NCBI GenBank assembly: GCA_956465555.1
Contig: OY101115.1
Coordinates: forward strand, 930,001 to 994,000
DNA from: Nitzschia sp. pyKryTriq1
Taxonomy: Eukaryota; Bacillariophyta; Bacillariophyceae; Bacillariales; Bacillariaceae
Reading direction: 5' to 3'
Length of the DNA: 64,000 nt
Part shown: positions 40,136-51,326 of the stretch, piece after piece
Layout: each line of letters starts with the position of its first letter
Position numbering within the stretch: position 1 is the stretch's first letter
Position numbers and translations under genes: made by a program
The notes under the pieces: model-generated
What the model saw: the letters and a program-made list of their open reading frames with translations, nothing else
The model's database searches: none
Told to the model about the DNA's origin: nothing

Positions 40136-40702
40136 CTTTCCTTTGAGAGTGAAACAGGCGGTATGTTTGATTGGTCGAAGAAAGCGTTCTTTGAACGAAA
40201 TTATGAGAATATCTTCTTGAGATAGACGGGCGCATCTTGTGGTTGCAAACAGCCTCTCGGGCGGTCATAATGTGGATTTGCGAATCCCAAGACTATGCGT
40301 AGAGATATCGCAGCGAGAGGCGTTCGCATTTTGTTGAATGAGGAGGAATGAGGAGGAATGAGGAAACCACCGACCCTCATTCCACGCTATAATTGAAACT
40401 TACCCTCTCTATCTGTGCGAGTTTTTTTTAAATAATTGACGTTTGAAGGGAGGCTTATGGGAACCCTGCTGGAAAGAATGAATTCGACGGGATCATCGGA
40501 GCGAAACACCGCGATGATGACCGTTGCTTCGCATCACCGACCGACCATCTGGATGATGTACGGGTAGAAGTAGTACAACAAATACTTCGTAGTAGTACGA
40601 CGAATAGAATACTACGAGTAGAGTGCAGAAAAAAATACTTCAAGTGCGTCGGAACGGCACTCAAAACAAGCTGGAATATAAATAATATTGCAGTGTCCTG
40701 TC

Positions 40703-40760
40703 GACGTCATCGGTCCGTCCGTCCCTCCCTCGACGTCATCCTGACACTGCGTGACGTCAT
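40703..40760. promoter_or_regulatory. Cluster of three GACGTCAT (CRE-like) sites
   Basis: GACGTCAT occurs at 40703-40710, 40732-40739 and 40753-40760, the last being part of the full palindrome TGACGTCA (40752-40759). Spacings are 29 and 21 bp, same orientation, ending 31 bp before an ATG at 40792. bZIP factors bind this site; three in 58 bp is far above chance. Confidence 0.5.
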
Positions 40761-40791
40761 AGCGTTCCTACTAGTCGTGACACCTCCGTCA

Positions 40792-41124
40792 ATGACTACT
40801 GCATTTCATCTAGAGGCGATCCCTCCTTCACAAACTTCACAAGACATCCAAGATCGCCATCACCACTACATTTATGATAAGTCGTTCGTGCCCCTGACAC
40901 TTCACGACTACCTTACGATTACAAAAGATTCATCTCTCAAAACAACCCAGAAAAATAGTCTCACTTCTTTTAATTTCATCTACTTTAAATCACGAATTGA
41001 ATCCCGTAACTACGAGTCGTTGCATTCTGATCAGAAGTTCGACAATATCGTACACCCTTTCGAACGACCAATACTACTAACTACTTTGCCTACGAGAAGT
41101 CGCCGCTATGTTGCGTGCAGGTAA
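40792..41124 (+). CDS. Doubtful small ORF downstream of the CRE-like cluster
   Basis: 110-codon ORF starting MTTAFHLEAIPPSQ. It has no recognised domain and is rich in Ser, His and Lys. A gtaac donor-like sequence lies near its end (41121), so it could be a first exon. The open frame upstream (back to 40693) contains a hydrophobic stretch just before the Met, which might instead belong to a signal peptide with an unseen first exon. The only support is the CRE-like cluster immediately upstream. Confidence 0.2.
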   Translation: MTTAFHLEAIPPSQTSQDIQDRHHHYIYDKSFVPLTLHDYLTITKDSSLKTTQKNSLTSFNFIYFKSRIESRNYESLHSDQKFDNIVHPFERPILLTTLPTRSRRYVACR

Positions 41125-41964
41125 CAATCGTCGAGGAAACCGTGTTCCTCGAGCCCAAGGAGTCCTCCCCTTCAAAAAGGATTTCTCCCCCAAATCTCTC
41201 GACATGGTCACGATAAGATCTAAATATCTCGCAAAGGACATCCATTCAATAAGCCGTGGAATGGCAGTTCAAGACGAGGAACAAATCATGTGAAAAGCAT
41301 CGCAGTGCAATAAGCCATCGCAGGCCCTTTTTAGGTTTTGAGAACGAAAAGCGCTACTGGTACCGGTGCTATTCTACTGCCGGTAGAGCAGAGTCTCCCG
41401 CGCTACTCGTACGTACCAGGTACGTACTCGTACCGACTGCATAGTCATACCTGTACCAGGTACTATCTCTGGCTGTCTCCCGTGTGCTGGATGCTAGAGT
41501 TGGATCAACACGAAGTATGATACTCGTACATCGGTTCCGGGAGCCGCCGCACCCCGTACACACCCGCGTTCTGGCTCCTACATACTACCGTACTACTACT
41601 AGTAGAGACGAAACTTGTGCCTTTTGCGCTCTTTTATCATCTACAATTACTACTCTACTCTACTCTAGAGTTGTAGAGCAAACAAAACACTATGATACTC
41701 CAAAGATCCCAAAAATGACAAGGTTGAAAACTCGAGAGTTCGACGACTCGCTTCTGGTCTTACTTTCTGTTGGAATTTTTGTCCAAGGAATTAGTTCCTA
41801 CCTAGGAACTCTCGTTTTTGGGTGTGGGTGGGGAAGGTTTTGGATTACCATGCGCGCTCTTTGGGTTCTTGTAGTATGGGGTGGGTAGTAACTCCTTTTT
41901 GGTAATCTGCCTATGTAAGAATTTGGGTCACTAACGGTTTTTATCCTACGTCTTCTCACGTCTG

Positions 41965-42510
41965 ATGGATGCATGGAGCGTTCTTGAGAAATTTTTTATT
42001 TTACGCTTCTTGACCCTGGAACAAACCCTACAGGAGAATGTTCTAGCCCAAGTAGGCGAGCTGGTTGGACTTCACAACTTCGGGAAGAACCAACCTTCGT
42101 ACTACTACCAATCCTGCTGTGGACTTTCCCTCGAACAAGCCAAGAAAACTTGTAAACACAAGTCGCTCCTTCAGTTCCATCCTGGTTTTCTGAATCACCA
42201 TCCTCCCCCGTCTGTTGTGTCTCTTGTTCTATCAAAGAGAAGACCGAGCGAGGAAAAACTTCCTCAGTCAGTCCTCCAGGATTTCTGTCAGAATAAGCAC
42301 GTGGGGACCCTTTTTAGGTGGGCATATCTCAGAAGCAACCGAGCCTGGCAAAATCCTCAGATGGAGAACAGATCCGCCATCCTGGAGATTCTGCGCCTCA
42401 GATGTCTAGTAACTACTACAGAAATGGTATTTTTCATGGGGCACATTTTTGCTAAACTGTTAGCAGACCTTTGCCATAAAATAGATGATACTCACTCAAA
42501 CAGCGCATAA
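41965..42510 (+). CDS. Doubtful 181-codon ORF
   Basis: ATG-started ORF (MDAWSVLEKFFILRF...) ending in a Ser/Asn tail. No signal peptide, domain or repeat is recognised. An ORF this long is expected by chance somewhere in a window of this size. Reported only because it is the longest frame in the gene-poor region. Confidence 0.18.
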   Translation: MDAWSVLEKFFILRFLTLEQTLQENVLAQVGELVGLHNFGKNQPSYYYQSCCGLSLEQAKKTCKHKSLLQFHPGFLNHHPPPSVVSLVLSKRRPSEEKLPQSVLQDFCQNKHVGTLFRWAYLRSNRAWQNPQMENRSAILEILRLRCLVTTTEMVFFMGHIFAKLLADLCHKIDDTHSNSA

Positions 42511-42899
42511 TATCTTCCTTTCGCTAACCATTTCTTCTGGTAGATGACAAGATGTAGTAGTTGACAACTACTAAGAGTGACGGGGCTATGGGAACTCTTG
42601 TACGAGTACTTGTACTGGGCCGAATTTCATCGGCGCCGGTGAGAGAGGCCTGGCCGTCGTTCAACGCACCCGCTGTCTTCCAAGGAAACAAATCGATTAC
42701 AAATCCACCGGGTACCGGTATTTATTATTCTACAGTACCTGGTACTGCAGGGGGTCTCTGGGTTGACGACGACTCATACAACATTCGTACTTCGTACAGC
42801 TAGAGTAGCAATAACCATCCTCTCGCCAAGGCTCAACTCAGAGGGTAACGCAGGCTGTGAAGTTTAATCGTTGGAAATAAGGATGTCAGCACCGCTCCA

Positions 42900-44189
42900 A
42901 TGAACGCGTTACCTCCCGCTCCAACAACAAATGGTAATGTCAACCCATTGATTCCGGCGTCCGTTGGGGCCCTCCTCGCCGAAGAATGGACCATCGATCC
43001 CTATTCAACGTTGCCATCCTTCTTGGAGATGATGATGGCAGAAGAAGCTCAGAGATCGGGTTGGCAGACTCTCCAGTCCTTGCTGTCGTATTTTCAAGAC
43101 CGGTTGGATCGCTGGAGCCATCAACAATCGCTCGCTTGGACTGGAAACACCCATGAGGCGGAGTCTCCGTCTTCGTCGTCGCTTTGGAAGAGACTATCTT
43201 CAATGTTACGGGTGTCCCAAGGCTTGCGATTTATTTCTGAAAGGATTCTTTCACGGTATGGTCCAGAGATTCGTTTTTGCATCGTCTACTTTTTAGAGCG
43301 AAAGTCGCTGTTGTCCAGCTCTTCCGCCACAATCGCAGAGGCTCTCCAAGGAGGCAAAAGAGTCAAGCTGTGCAGAGTTACACAGCGGAATGCGGACGAA
43401 AGCAACAACGACGGGGTGGCACGGCAAGCGAAAATTATTCCCATGGATAAACGGGATGGTATTCGGTTGGCTATACTCGTGGCCCTTGGCCGGTATTTGA
43501 TGGAACGTGGGGACTGGCTGCACCAGCAAGTTTCGGGGCTGTCTCCGCTTTTCCAGAAGGTGTTCAGATTTGTGTATCCTTTTTTGTATACGACTGCAAA
43601 AGGTTTGAATCTACTACAAAAATGGAGATATTTGTTGGGCCAGTCGGTTTTCTTCGACTCGTATTCCAGGTGGTTGAATTTGGTGGTCCGTCGGGTCGTT
43701 GCCGAGGATTCTTCATCGGTTCCAAACAAAGACTTGACAACTGCAGGCTCCATATCCGGCGAGCCCAATACAAGTACAATCCCTGATGGTGGCGATCCTC
43801 GGGCGCTTTTGCAATCTTTAATAGGTTCCGCGAAAGCAAAACAGGTCGTTTTAGGTTTGTTGGCGTCAGCAATTGGAATTAGTTGGTTCGCCCGTCTTCA
43901 AACGACACGGCAGCAGCTGCGAAGAAGAAGGCAGCTCTTGGATGACCCCAAAGGCACTCCAGCACCACCAAAGACATTGTACAGTCACAAGGACTTTAGT
44001 AGCTGCCCACCAACGCATTGTCCAATTTGTCGTTCACCTCGAATCAACCCGACAGCGTCCACGAGTGGTTACGTGTTTTGCCTGGCTTGCTTGACAACAG
44101 CCTTACGCTCCAGTCCGGTGTGCCCGATCACTGGAAAAGACTGTCCCGAATCCAGAATTGTGAGACTATTCGAGCCACATGGTGTATAA
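42900..44189 (+). CDS. PEX12: Peroxin-12 (PEX12), RING-type
   Basis: Peroxisomal membrane ubiquitin-ligase subunit that, with PEX2 and PEX10, recycles the import receptor PEX5. 429 residues, single exon. The N-terminal LPSFLEMMMAEEAQ corresponds to the conserved PSxFE start of the Pex2/Pex12 domain. Membrane-embedded helices run through about 105-330 (FRFVYPFLYTTAKGLNLLQKWRYLLGQS is the best-conserved part). The last 60 residues are the degenerate RING: CPICRSPRINPTAS, SGYVFCLACL, CPITGKDCPE, RIVRLF. Only one zinc site is completed, as is typical for PEX12. Its stop is 61 bp from the stop of the convergent channel gene. Confidence 0.9.
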   Translation: MNALPPAPTTNGNVNPLIPASVGALLAEEWTIDPYSTLPSFLEMMMAEEAQRSGWQTLQSLLSYFQDRLDRWSHQQSLAWTGNTHEAESPSSSSLWKRLSSMLRVSQGLRFISERILSRYGPEIRFCIVYFLERKSLLSSSSATIAEALQGGKRVKLCRVTQRNADESNNDGVARQAKIIPMDKRDGIRLAILVALGRYLMERGDWLHQQVSGLSPLFQKVFRFVYPFLYTTAKGLNLLQKWRYLLGQSVFFDSYSRWLNLVVRRVVAEDSSSVPNKDLTTAGSISGEPNTSTIPDGGDPRALLQSLIGSAKAKQVVLGLLASAIGISWFARLQTTRQQLRRRRQLLDDPKGTPAPPKTLYSHKDFSSCPPTHCPICRSPRINPTASTSGYVFCLACLTTALRSSPVCPITGKDCPESRIVRLFEPHGV

Positions 44190-44250
44190 TTGTAATTGCA
44201 AGGATATATTACTACAGACTTTAGGACGAAGATTTTTATCAACCGACAGC

Positions 44251-47073
44251 TTACATTCCCGACTGTTGTTCAAATAACATGGCCACAATTCGTTTGATAT
44301 GTTTCATTTCGCTTTGAATTTCCTGCTTCCGTTCGGCAACTAGAGACTTCATCTGGAACATCTGAGTGCGGTCGATGGCCAACTCCTGCAACAAATCGTC
44401 CTTCAGAGTCTGAACTTCCTGCTGGAGGACACGGATTTGTGTCTTTCTCAACTCATCGTCTTTCTCGGCTTCAGACGAGTGTTTCAGCACCTTACTTGTA
44501 AAGATGGCTTCTCGTACCTGCGGAGGCCACAAACTTCCAAACGAACAGAGACCAAAGAAGAGCCAGAGCGGAATGATAATGATGGCAGTGACAATTCGCA
44601 GCAGGGTGTAGCAAAGGAACTCCAAAGAAAAGGTTCCGCAGTCCACATCATCTTCATAGAGATCCATGCATCGTTTCCAGAGTTCTTTACCGAATGTAAC
44701 GTTGGTTTGCAGGGAATTGTCTTCCACTCTCATGCCAAGCAATTTCTTCATAGCTTTCTTCCAGGGACCGTTAGCGACGGCGTCCATTTCTGCTACGAAA
44801 ACCAAACGATTGCTCCAGAAAACAATGGCAGCACGTTGATCTTGAATGACCTTGTACGAATCCGTCACAATGGCAATCAACACATTGGCGAGAAGGATGA
44901 CCACCAGGAACATGAAAAGGACGAACAGAGCAATGGCAAATGGAGAGTCCTTGAACTGTTCATCATTCACCTCACCTATAAAATGCGAAGAACGTTTTAT
45001 TAGCGACTACTTGTAGTAGGTGCCCAAATAAAAGTATCCCTTCCTTCGACAAATCCATATATGTGACGTACCGATCAACATTGTAAACGTATTCAGGAAT
45101 GCATCCCACCTCGTACAGTAGACTTCAATGTCGTCGTTGGTTCCACACTGCAAGTCCTCAATCTTCTCTTCTTGGACCTTCTCGTCGGTGACCGGCAGAG
45201 GACAACGGGTCGGATCACGGCGATAAAGGGTGAAGAACATTTGTGAAAATGCAACGAGTGTGATACACAAACAGAGCAAAAACGCCACCAAACGCCGGAC
45301 GACGTAAAAGAGACCTCCCAAGAACACAGCGAAATCGATATAGGTATTTCGTAGATAGGCCAAGAGTTTCATCCATAGCAAAACTACCGAAATGGCTGCT
45401 CCTGTCCGGAATCGGTCGTTGCTTTCCCACTTGTCTTCGGGTTGGCCCATACGGGCGGCCCAATAAAAGACGCAGACAATGTAGGCAGTGTCCAGCCAGT
45501 TACTGGGATTTTGTACCCAGACACGGAATGCTCCCAAGGCCAAGAGGGAAAGAATCTGAATCAATGTGCGGACGAAAAAGTAGGACGCCCCAAGATACAA
45601 TGGTATCAACATTTTGTCGTCGGGCGGTACTAAGCCCTGTTCTCCATTGCTCGTTTCGAAACGATAGTCGATCGTATTAATGACGACAATGGCGTAAAAG
45701 ACAATCACCAACACCTGCACAAAGAAATCCGACAGCAAGACTCCGGTGGGAAATCGTTGCGCAATTTTCACATTCAACAGGACCTGAACGCTGGGCATGA
45801 CGACAGCACGGTCTTGAAGCCAGTCGGGCAAGGATTGCAATGCCGTGAAAAAGTCAGCCGTGGGATCGGGGTTAAAACTAAGCAAATGCTCCAAACACCT
45901 CATGACAGATTCGCGCTGCGTGGGGTCTCCCTTGCGCACTGTAGCGCCATACTCGGCTAGGACTCTGAGTGGGAGAGGTCCAGTACCAGTGGCATTGACA
46001 ATTTCCTTGTGCAAACTCAACAAGAGACGGACCGCCGCTGGGGCAGCCTTTCGACCGGCGTTAGACAGGGCGAAATGCAGCGGAGTACGGCCTAGACGAT
46101 CAACGGTGGTAATGGCTTCGTCGTAGGCGTCAGTGAGCACATACAAGGCTTCCTCGGACGCACCGTAAGCACAGGCGTAGTGAAGTGGCTGGTGGGTATG
46201 GATACAACAAAAAGAGACAAAGAGAGAAACATGAGAAGATGGGCAACGTAAATAAAGTTCGCGTTCCAAGCAGATCTTCTGCTAGTCTACTAGAGAGAAA
46301 CGTACCAACATGCCATTGTCGTCCGCATAGCTGGCCGCACCCGTCGAGCTCAACAACACAACGACGGCCGGAGATACGGGGTGTTCTGGATTCGAGTTTC
46401 CAAGAGCAAAATGCAAGGGCGTGCGTCCGCGTCGATCGACCGTCGTTTTCGATTCCGGAAAGGCTTCTGCCAAACTCTTGATGACGCTCGGATCCGCACC
46501 GCAGGCGCAAGCATAGTGAATCGGAAGCCAGCCGAAACTATCTTGCCACTGAGCCGTGTCAAGTGCAATACTCAGCAAGACATCAATGATATCCGAGGGC
46601 GGAACATTGCGGCAAGCTACGTGCAAGGCGGTCATGGCGGAATCTCCACGTTGTTGCGCGGCAGCACGAACCTCATCGGCCGAATGAGTACGAAGCCACT
46701 CGCGAACGGGTTCCCAGGAGAGATCCGCGGCTTCCTTGGCCTCCGGAGAGCTGTCGCGGGGAGGGTGTGCACTAGCGCAGTAGTGGTTCAAGAACATGAT
46801 ATCCGGAATGGTGGCGTACTCGGTTTCCACCTGGTGATCTGCTTGGCCGTCGTAGGCTTGACCGTCGTATCCCTGCTGCTGGTCGTACCCTTGTTCAAAT
46901 CCTTGTTCAAATCCTTGTTCATACCCTTCTTCCTGGCCGTAATGCAGCTGGGAAGGATCCACCGAATACTGCTGGTGATCATAGTGCACTTCAGCGCCCA
47001 TGCCATCGTGATCGTTGTAATGGGGCGGGTGTTGCCCACCGTTATCGTAATATTGATCATTCGGATCAGCCAT
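44251..47073 (-). CDS. Ankyrin-repeat TRP-like cation channel, three exons
   Basis: 869 residues. Exons: 47073-46306, 46188-45072, 44975-44251. Introns are 117 nt (phase 0) and 96 nt (splitting IG-EVND). A Gln/Tyr/Gly-rich tail (about 1-80, with EQGFEQGFEQGYD repeats) precedes ankyrin repeats (about 145-330, e.g. LPIHYACACGADPS, RRGRTPLHFAL). The first splice falls inside a repeat. Six channel helices follow: about 408-428, 448-475, 487-503, 517-537, 542-576, then the pore helix WDAFLNTFTMLIG and S6 642-668 ending NVLIAIVTDSY, the TRP/polycystin pattern. An additional hydrophobic span (743-775) and a C-terminal coiled coil (800-860) come after S6. Cation conduction is inferred; gating is unknown. 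Confidence 0.87.
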
Positions 47074-47971
47074 GGTCAATCGAATTGAATAGACCTTCAC
47101 AAAAGAGTTTGGAAGTTAAGGATCAATAAGGTGCCGAAGAGAGCGGAGGTGATCACTCTGATTGTGCTGGTTCGTACCGGAATGGTACTTATTTACTGGC
47201 ATGGTACCCGCCGGTACACCGCTCTTGCTAATTCCGCTGTGCGCTGTGCCAACGAAAAAAGCATGCAGAGATCCTGTTTACTCTCATCCTGCCCCCTGCA
47301 TGCCTGCCCGACGGCCCCGCATATCCCGCATCTCCCCTCTCTGCATCTCCCGCGCGGCGCCCGGTCCCCGGGCCGAACGCCGAAAAGCCCCTTCCGCCGT
47401 ACGTCTATTAATACCTAAGATGCAGTACCAATCCTACGCGATCGGAAGTAAGGACATGGCAAGACGGGCGATTTCTGAGAAAAAGGATTAGTTCGACTCA
47501 ATTGGGCTTACGCGTTACGCGTTCAGTAGGTATGTTTACGAGTACAACTACTGTACAAGTACAGGAACAGTATACGAACAGGGATAAAACCCATCATGCT
47601 TGTACCAGTGCCTTATGCTTACAGTACAGTACTATTCTTCGTACAGTACACCAGTACGTGTACATTACCTGGTACCGGGGTGTAAAGAAGATTACGCAAG
47701 TATGCGAGGAGATGCGGGAGCGGTCTCGGTGAAAGAAAAAGTCACGCTACGCTGAAAAGAAAGCCATAAGACCTTATTATAGAATTGACATTTGATATCT
47801 ATCTGAAAGAAAAGCACATCCTTTGCTCACCCTATCAGCCTTATTAAATCCGATCCGTTAATTTCGGTGATTGCTCGGATCTATCCGTCGCCTGCTGCTG
47901 TCATTTCTTCGAGAAAACACCCCAGAACGCGCCCTGCCCCCCACTCTGTGTTTTAAAAGAACAACAACATC
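47074..47971. other. Divergent intergenic region channel / F-box gene
   Basis: 898 bp between outward starts. GTACCGG-related short repeats are common (47172-47225, 47555-47690), but no exact TACCGGTA is seen. A GC-rich stretch lies at 47290-47400. No coding sequence is supported. Confidence 0.4.
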
Positions 47972-49270
47972 ATGGACGCTTTGCCTTCTGAATTGGTGAT
48001 GAATATGGTCGGATACCTCAACCCGGCGGATCGATGGCGTCTATCTGCAACAAGCCAACGCTATCGAGGCCTATTGCCGGTGTGGCTTCGGATCCGGATA
48101 CTCTCGCCGAGTAGCTGTTCCTCCCTCAAGGCTAATTTCTACGTATCCTCGGCGGATACACCGGATCAACCACTGCACTTTTATCCGTCGGAAACAGAAG
48201 ATACCGAGCATACAGCACCCGATACTATGTTACAATACGGTATCGAATATTTATTCTGGACGTACGACTATGAACGAGAGAATCATGTCTATTTGGGGAG
48301 ACATGGTCAAAAGCTCTTGTACCAAGAAGATCCGCATTTTTTGTACACGTTGGGGCTCAGACCGAAGGCACCAAACCAGACCTGGACAATAGTCACAAAA
48401 AAAGGTATTTTTGAACGAGCGACAAATAACGATGTAGAAGACAACGTTCCTGGAGAACATGTGCCTTATGCGAGTTCCATTTGCTTGACGATCGGGGGGC
48501 AGCACCCCAAACCGTATCGACCAGACTCGTCTACTCGACTCTACTTGAGCGCCCACACACTATCAATGGGGGCTTTGTGGTACGCTATTCATGATAAGGA
48601 ATGGTGCGCTGACGAAGAACTTCAGATACTTCGAAGTGCGGATTACGAAGCCACGACGAGTAGCCATTCTGAAAGGACGAAGGACTGCGAAGGCATTCCA
48701 ATTGAGAATGTTGATCCCGAGGAGGATGAGAACGTAGAACCGAACAGAACAGGCTTAATATCCGAACGCGACGTGGTGATTCATGCCATCCCGGAGATTC
48801 TGGATGGAGGTTACAGTTTGTATTCTCCTGAGGGCCTAAAATCCGGTGAAGCAACCTGTGCCTTGCATCATGCAACGATTCCTTGCAATTATTGGATCGA
48901 AGATGGATTCTTGATGTTTCACGCAATTGCATCATTGGACTTCAAATTTGCGGTGCCAATTCTTGAAGAAGATCAAGTGGATCATGCGGCGCCTCAGGTA
49001 GAACCCTTGTCCATCCTCTTGAAAAAGAATTCGTCACGCTGGTGGGCTATTAAGCACTACATGTCAACTGCGGCGGATGTCGAAGACGGCCGAGACTTTC
49101 AAATGGAAAGTTTCTTGCGAAATTCCAAGGATCATGAAGATCATACTATCATTTATGACGACGAAAAGAAGCTCGTCAAAATTTCGGTGAAAGATGCAGT
49201 TGTGGACGGGGCATTTCCGAATGTACCCTATGACAAGGATGCGGTTTGGAAATTCTTGCTATGCGGATAA
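47972..49270 (+). CDS. F-box protein
   Basis: 432 residues. The first 35 residues are an F-box: LPSELVMNMVGYLNPADRWRLSATSQRYRGL, which should bind SKP1 in an SCF ubiquitin ligase. The remaining 395 residues have no recognised substrate-binding repeats (no LRR, Kelch or WD40). They contain several Trp/Tyr-rich segments (WTYDYERENHVYLGRHGQK and similar) and acidic stretches (about 235-260) that look disordered. Single exon; the ATG at 47972 is preceded by an A-rich context (ACATC). Diatom genomes carry many such lineage-specific F-box proteins. The substrate is unknown. Confidence 0.75.
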   Translation: MDALPSELVMNMVGYLNPADRWRLSATSQRYRGLLPVWLRIRILSPSSCSSLKANFYVSSADTPDQPLHFYPSETEDTEHTAPDTMLQYGIEYLFWTYDYERENHVYLGRHGQKLLYQEDPHFLYTLGLRPKAPNQTWTIVTKKGIFERATNNDVEDNVPGEHVPYASSICLTIGGQHPKPYRPDSSTRLYLSAHTLSMGALWYAIHDKEWCADEELQILRSADYEATTSSHSERTKDCEGIPIENVDPEEDENVEPNRTGLISERDVVIHAIPEILDGGYSLYSPEGLKSGEATCALHHATIPCNYWIEDGFLMFHAIASLDFKFAVPILEEDQVDHAAPQVEPLSILLKKNSSRWWAIKHYMSTAADVEDGRDFQMESFLRNSKDHEDHTIIYDDEKKLVKISVKDAVVDGAFPNVPYDKDAVWKFLLCG

Positions 49271-49703
49271 GCAAGGGCAACCCGTTTGATACGGCAGGCC
49301 TACGGTATGTATAGTCAGATATCTTGTTTTCATGCGCGGAAACGACAAGAAGTAATGATTTACATTGCTATTAATTACAAAATTTATTCGTCCACTGTCC
49401 AGGAAGTAGGCGAAATCCCACGAACGCACAGCGGGCCATTTGTGCTTGTGTCGGAGAGTCTCTAGACATCAGAGACATGCGACGCTACTGTTCAGGCTTT
49501 CGTTTTGCACAATACGCTGCAACCGCAGTCAGTATTCGTTCAGAAAGAGTCCAGTAAGATACTTTCGATGACGAGGCCATGCTGGTCCTCGTCGTCATCA
49601 CTATGCAACTGCAGAATCATCCCCTCTTGTTGATGGAAGTATCATCCCTTGGATGCGCTGAGCTTTACCCCAAAGTAGCTCATGGTGCCTCTACCTATGC
49701 TTC
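49271..49703. other. Convergent gap, no gene seen
   Basis: 433 bp between the F-box and SLC10-type stops, without notable repeats or protein-like frames. Likely two 3' UTRs. Confidence 0.4.
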
Positions 49704-51326
49704 CTAGTCCTTGTTCGCCGATGATGCCGTATCGGCCATCACGTCCTTCATCGATGGCGCCGCCGGCAGGGCAAGAGCTTTCAGCATTGCTTCTTCTGTG
49801 TCGTCAGAAGATTCTTCCGTGGTCAAATCGAGACCACGTCTTTGTGGACTAAACTCATCCGAGGGGTAACCGTCCGCGTCCTCGTCAATCTTGAACTCGG
49901 GATAAAAAAGAGACCCTTTTGATTTTGACTGATTTTGGAGCTCCAAATCATCGGCTGTATCAGAGATATCAGAGTCCTTCTGTCGTAGAATGGTTTCCAC
50001 ATATGCATCTGGAGTGCCGGGCGGGGTAGCTGGAGAAGTGGCAACCGTGACGTCGGCGCTTTCGAATCGATCTCGAGGGCCTTCTTGGCCGCAAGATGTT
50101 TCTTTACTGTCCAGCTTGGATGGACGGGTCACGTCTTGGGCAGCGGCATTGTGCGTCCGTTCAATTCCTCGAGGGACGAAGAGGCGGGCGAACCAAGTAT
50201 GAGGCAATTCCCCTTCCCACTCCTCTTCTTCGGTTTCCTCGGTTCCCACCTCATATGTCTTCGTGATGACTACACACAGCTTTTCATCGGCAGGAGCCTT
50301 GGTCCAGCCGACCTTCCACGCCCACAGGCAGTAGATACCAATGATAATGGCCTCGATAATACCGTAAAAGAGAGGGACACTGATTGCCTCTGCTCGCTCG
50401 TCGGGGTCGGCGAACATGGTCACTGCCACGCTTGTGGCGATGGCCGTGTTCTGGTAGCAGCACTCGATACTAATCGCCACAACTTCCGGACGAGTCAGAC
50501 GGAAGCTTCGAGAGATGATATTCGCCAGTGCCATTCCGAGAATGCAAGGAAGAGCCGTACCCACGTAGAAGCTCCATGGCAAGCTCCAAAAGTTGGTGTC
50601 TGAGTCTCCGCCGCCTCCACTTCCAAGGAACGCCGAAAACAAAATCAACGTAATGCCGCAAAAGCTTCCAAATTGGTTGAAGCGCTTGTGGAATCTCACA
50701 TCACTGAATTGGTAGCCCACCCAGAGGCCTCCCAAGATCGCACCAAGTACCACGCCAAGCGAGATAAAGATGGCATCAAAGTCCAGCGCCCCGATCACAT
50801 TGAGTTCCTCTTCCCCTTCCTCCGGTTCCAGAACGACAGAGTATGCAAGCCACGAGTAGAAGAAGAGATTCGCAGGCAGAAGCCCCAGAGAAAGAATGGA
50901 AGATACTGAAGTCATGGCCACACTAAGAGCTAGCTCGGCGTTGAACAACGAGCACCACCAGTTGGAATAAGAGCCTCCCGGACTAGCGGTTACAACCAGG
51001 AGAGAGATTCCCATGGCTTCCGTGAACCCAGAACCATTGAAGAGCATCACAGAACAGAAGCCTAGGAAGGGCATGATGAAAAACTGCATAGCAACCCCAG
51101 TGCATATTGCAAACTTATTGGTAAGTTGGTGTTTCAGATCCTGTATCCGGACGGTTGCCGACAATCCAAAAATCAGAAAGAACAGAAGAATGTTTGACAT
51201 GATCGCGTAGAAGACTGTCATCGCGTCCTTTTCTCCATCACTAGGAGGCGGAGCCACCGGGAAAGCCGTCTCTGCGGTCTGCATCATACGGCTGGCTACT
51301 ACCTGTAACGACAACGGCGCGCTCAT
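49704..51326 (-). CDS. Bile acid:sodium symporter family (SLC10/SBF) transporter
   Basis: 540-residue membrane transporter of the SBF superfamily, typically Na+-coupled import of organic anions. The transmembrane domain covers about 40-345 with some nine to ten spans; VVTASPGGSYSNWWCSLFNAELALSVAMTSVSSILS is the signature crossover region that binds sodium in bacterial ASBT. A second family marker is IECCYQNTAIATSVAVTMF. The acidic cytosolic C-terminus (about 365-540) is unusually long and rich in Asp, Glu and Ser, suggesting regulation by phosphorylation. Met at 51326 is the first ATG; the 17 codons upstream begin at TTG. Substrate and membrane are not predictable, although plant homologues transport pyruvate or 2-keto acids into plastids. 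Confidence 0.88.
   Translation of the reverse strand: MSAPLSLQVVASRMMQTAETAFPVAPPPSDGEKDAMTVFYAIMSNILLFFLIFGLSATVRIQDLKHQLTNKFAICTGVAMQFFIMPFLGFCSVMLFNGSGFTEAMGISLLVVTASPGGSYSNWWCSLFNAELALSVAMTSVSSILSLGLLPANLFFYSWLAYSVVLEPEEGEEELNVIGALDFDAIFISLGVVLGAILGGLWVGYQFSDVRFHKRFNQFGSFCGITLILFSAFLGSGGGGDSDTNFWSLPWSFYVGTALPCILGMALANIISRSFRLTRPEVVAISIECCYQNTAIATSVAVTMFADPDERAEAISVPLFYGIIEAIIIGIYCLWAWKVGWTKAPADEKLCVVITKTYEVGTEETEEEEWEGELPHTWFARLFVPRGIERTHNAAAQDVTRPSKLDSKETSCGQEGPRDRFESADVTVATSPATPPGTPDAYVETILRQKDSDISDTADDLELQNQSKSKGSLFYPEFKIDEDADGYPSDEFSPQRRGLDLTTEESSDDTEEAMLKALALPAAPSMKDVMADTASSANKD

Larger units (their letters stand above)
40136..42899. other. 2.8-kb gene-poor region
   Basis: Largest gene-free span. 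It holds three GACGTCAT sites (40703-40760), a duplicated ATGAGGAGGA tandem (about 40340-40362), dense GTAC/TAGTAG short repeats (41340-41660), TACCGGTA at 42713-42720 and two weak ORFs listed separately. The PEX12 promoter must lie at its right end. Confidence 0.4.

Noticed and set aside
46381-47088. 235-codon plus-strand frame
   Set aside because: It is antisense to exon 1 of the ankyrin channel and has no domain.
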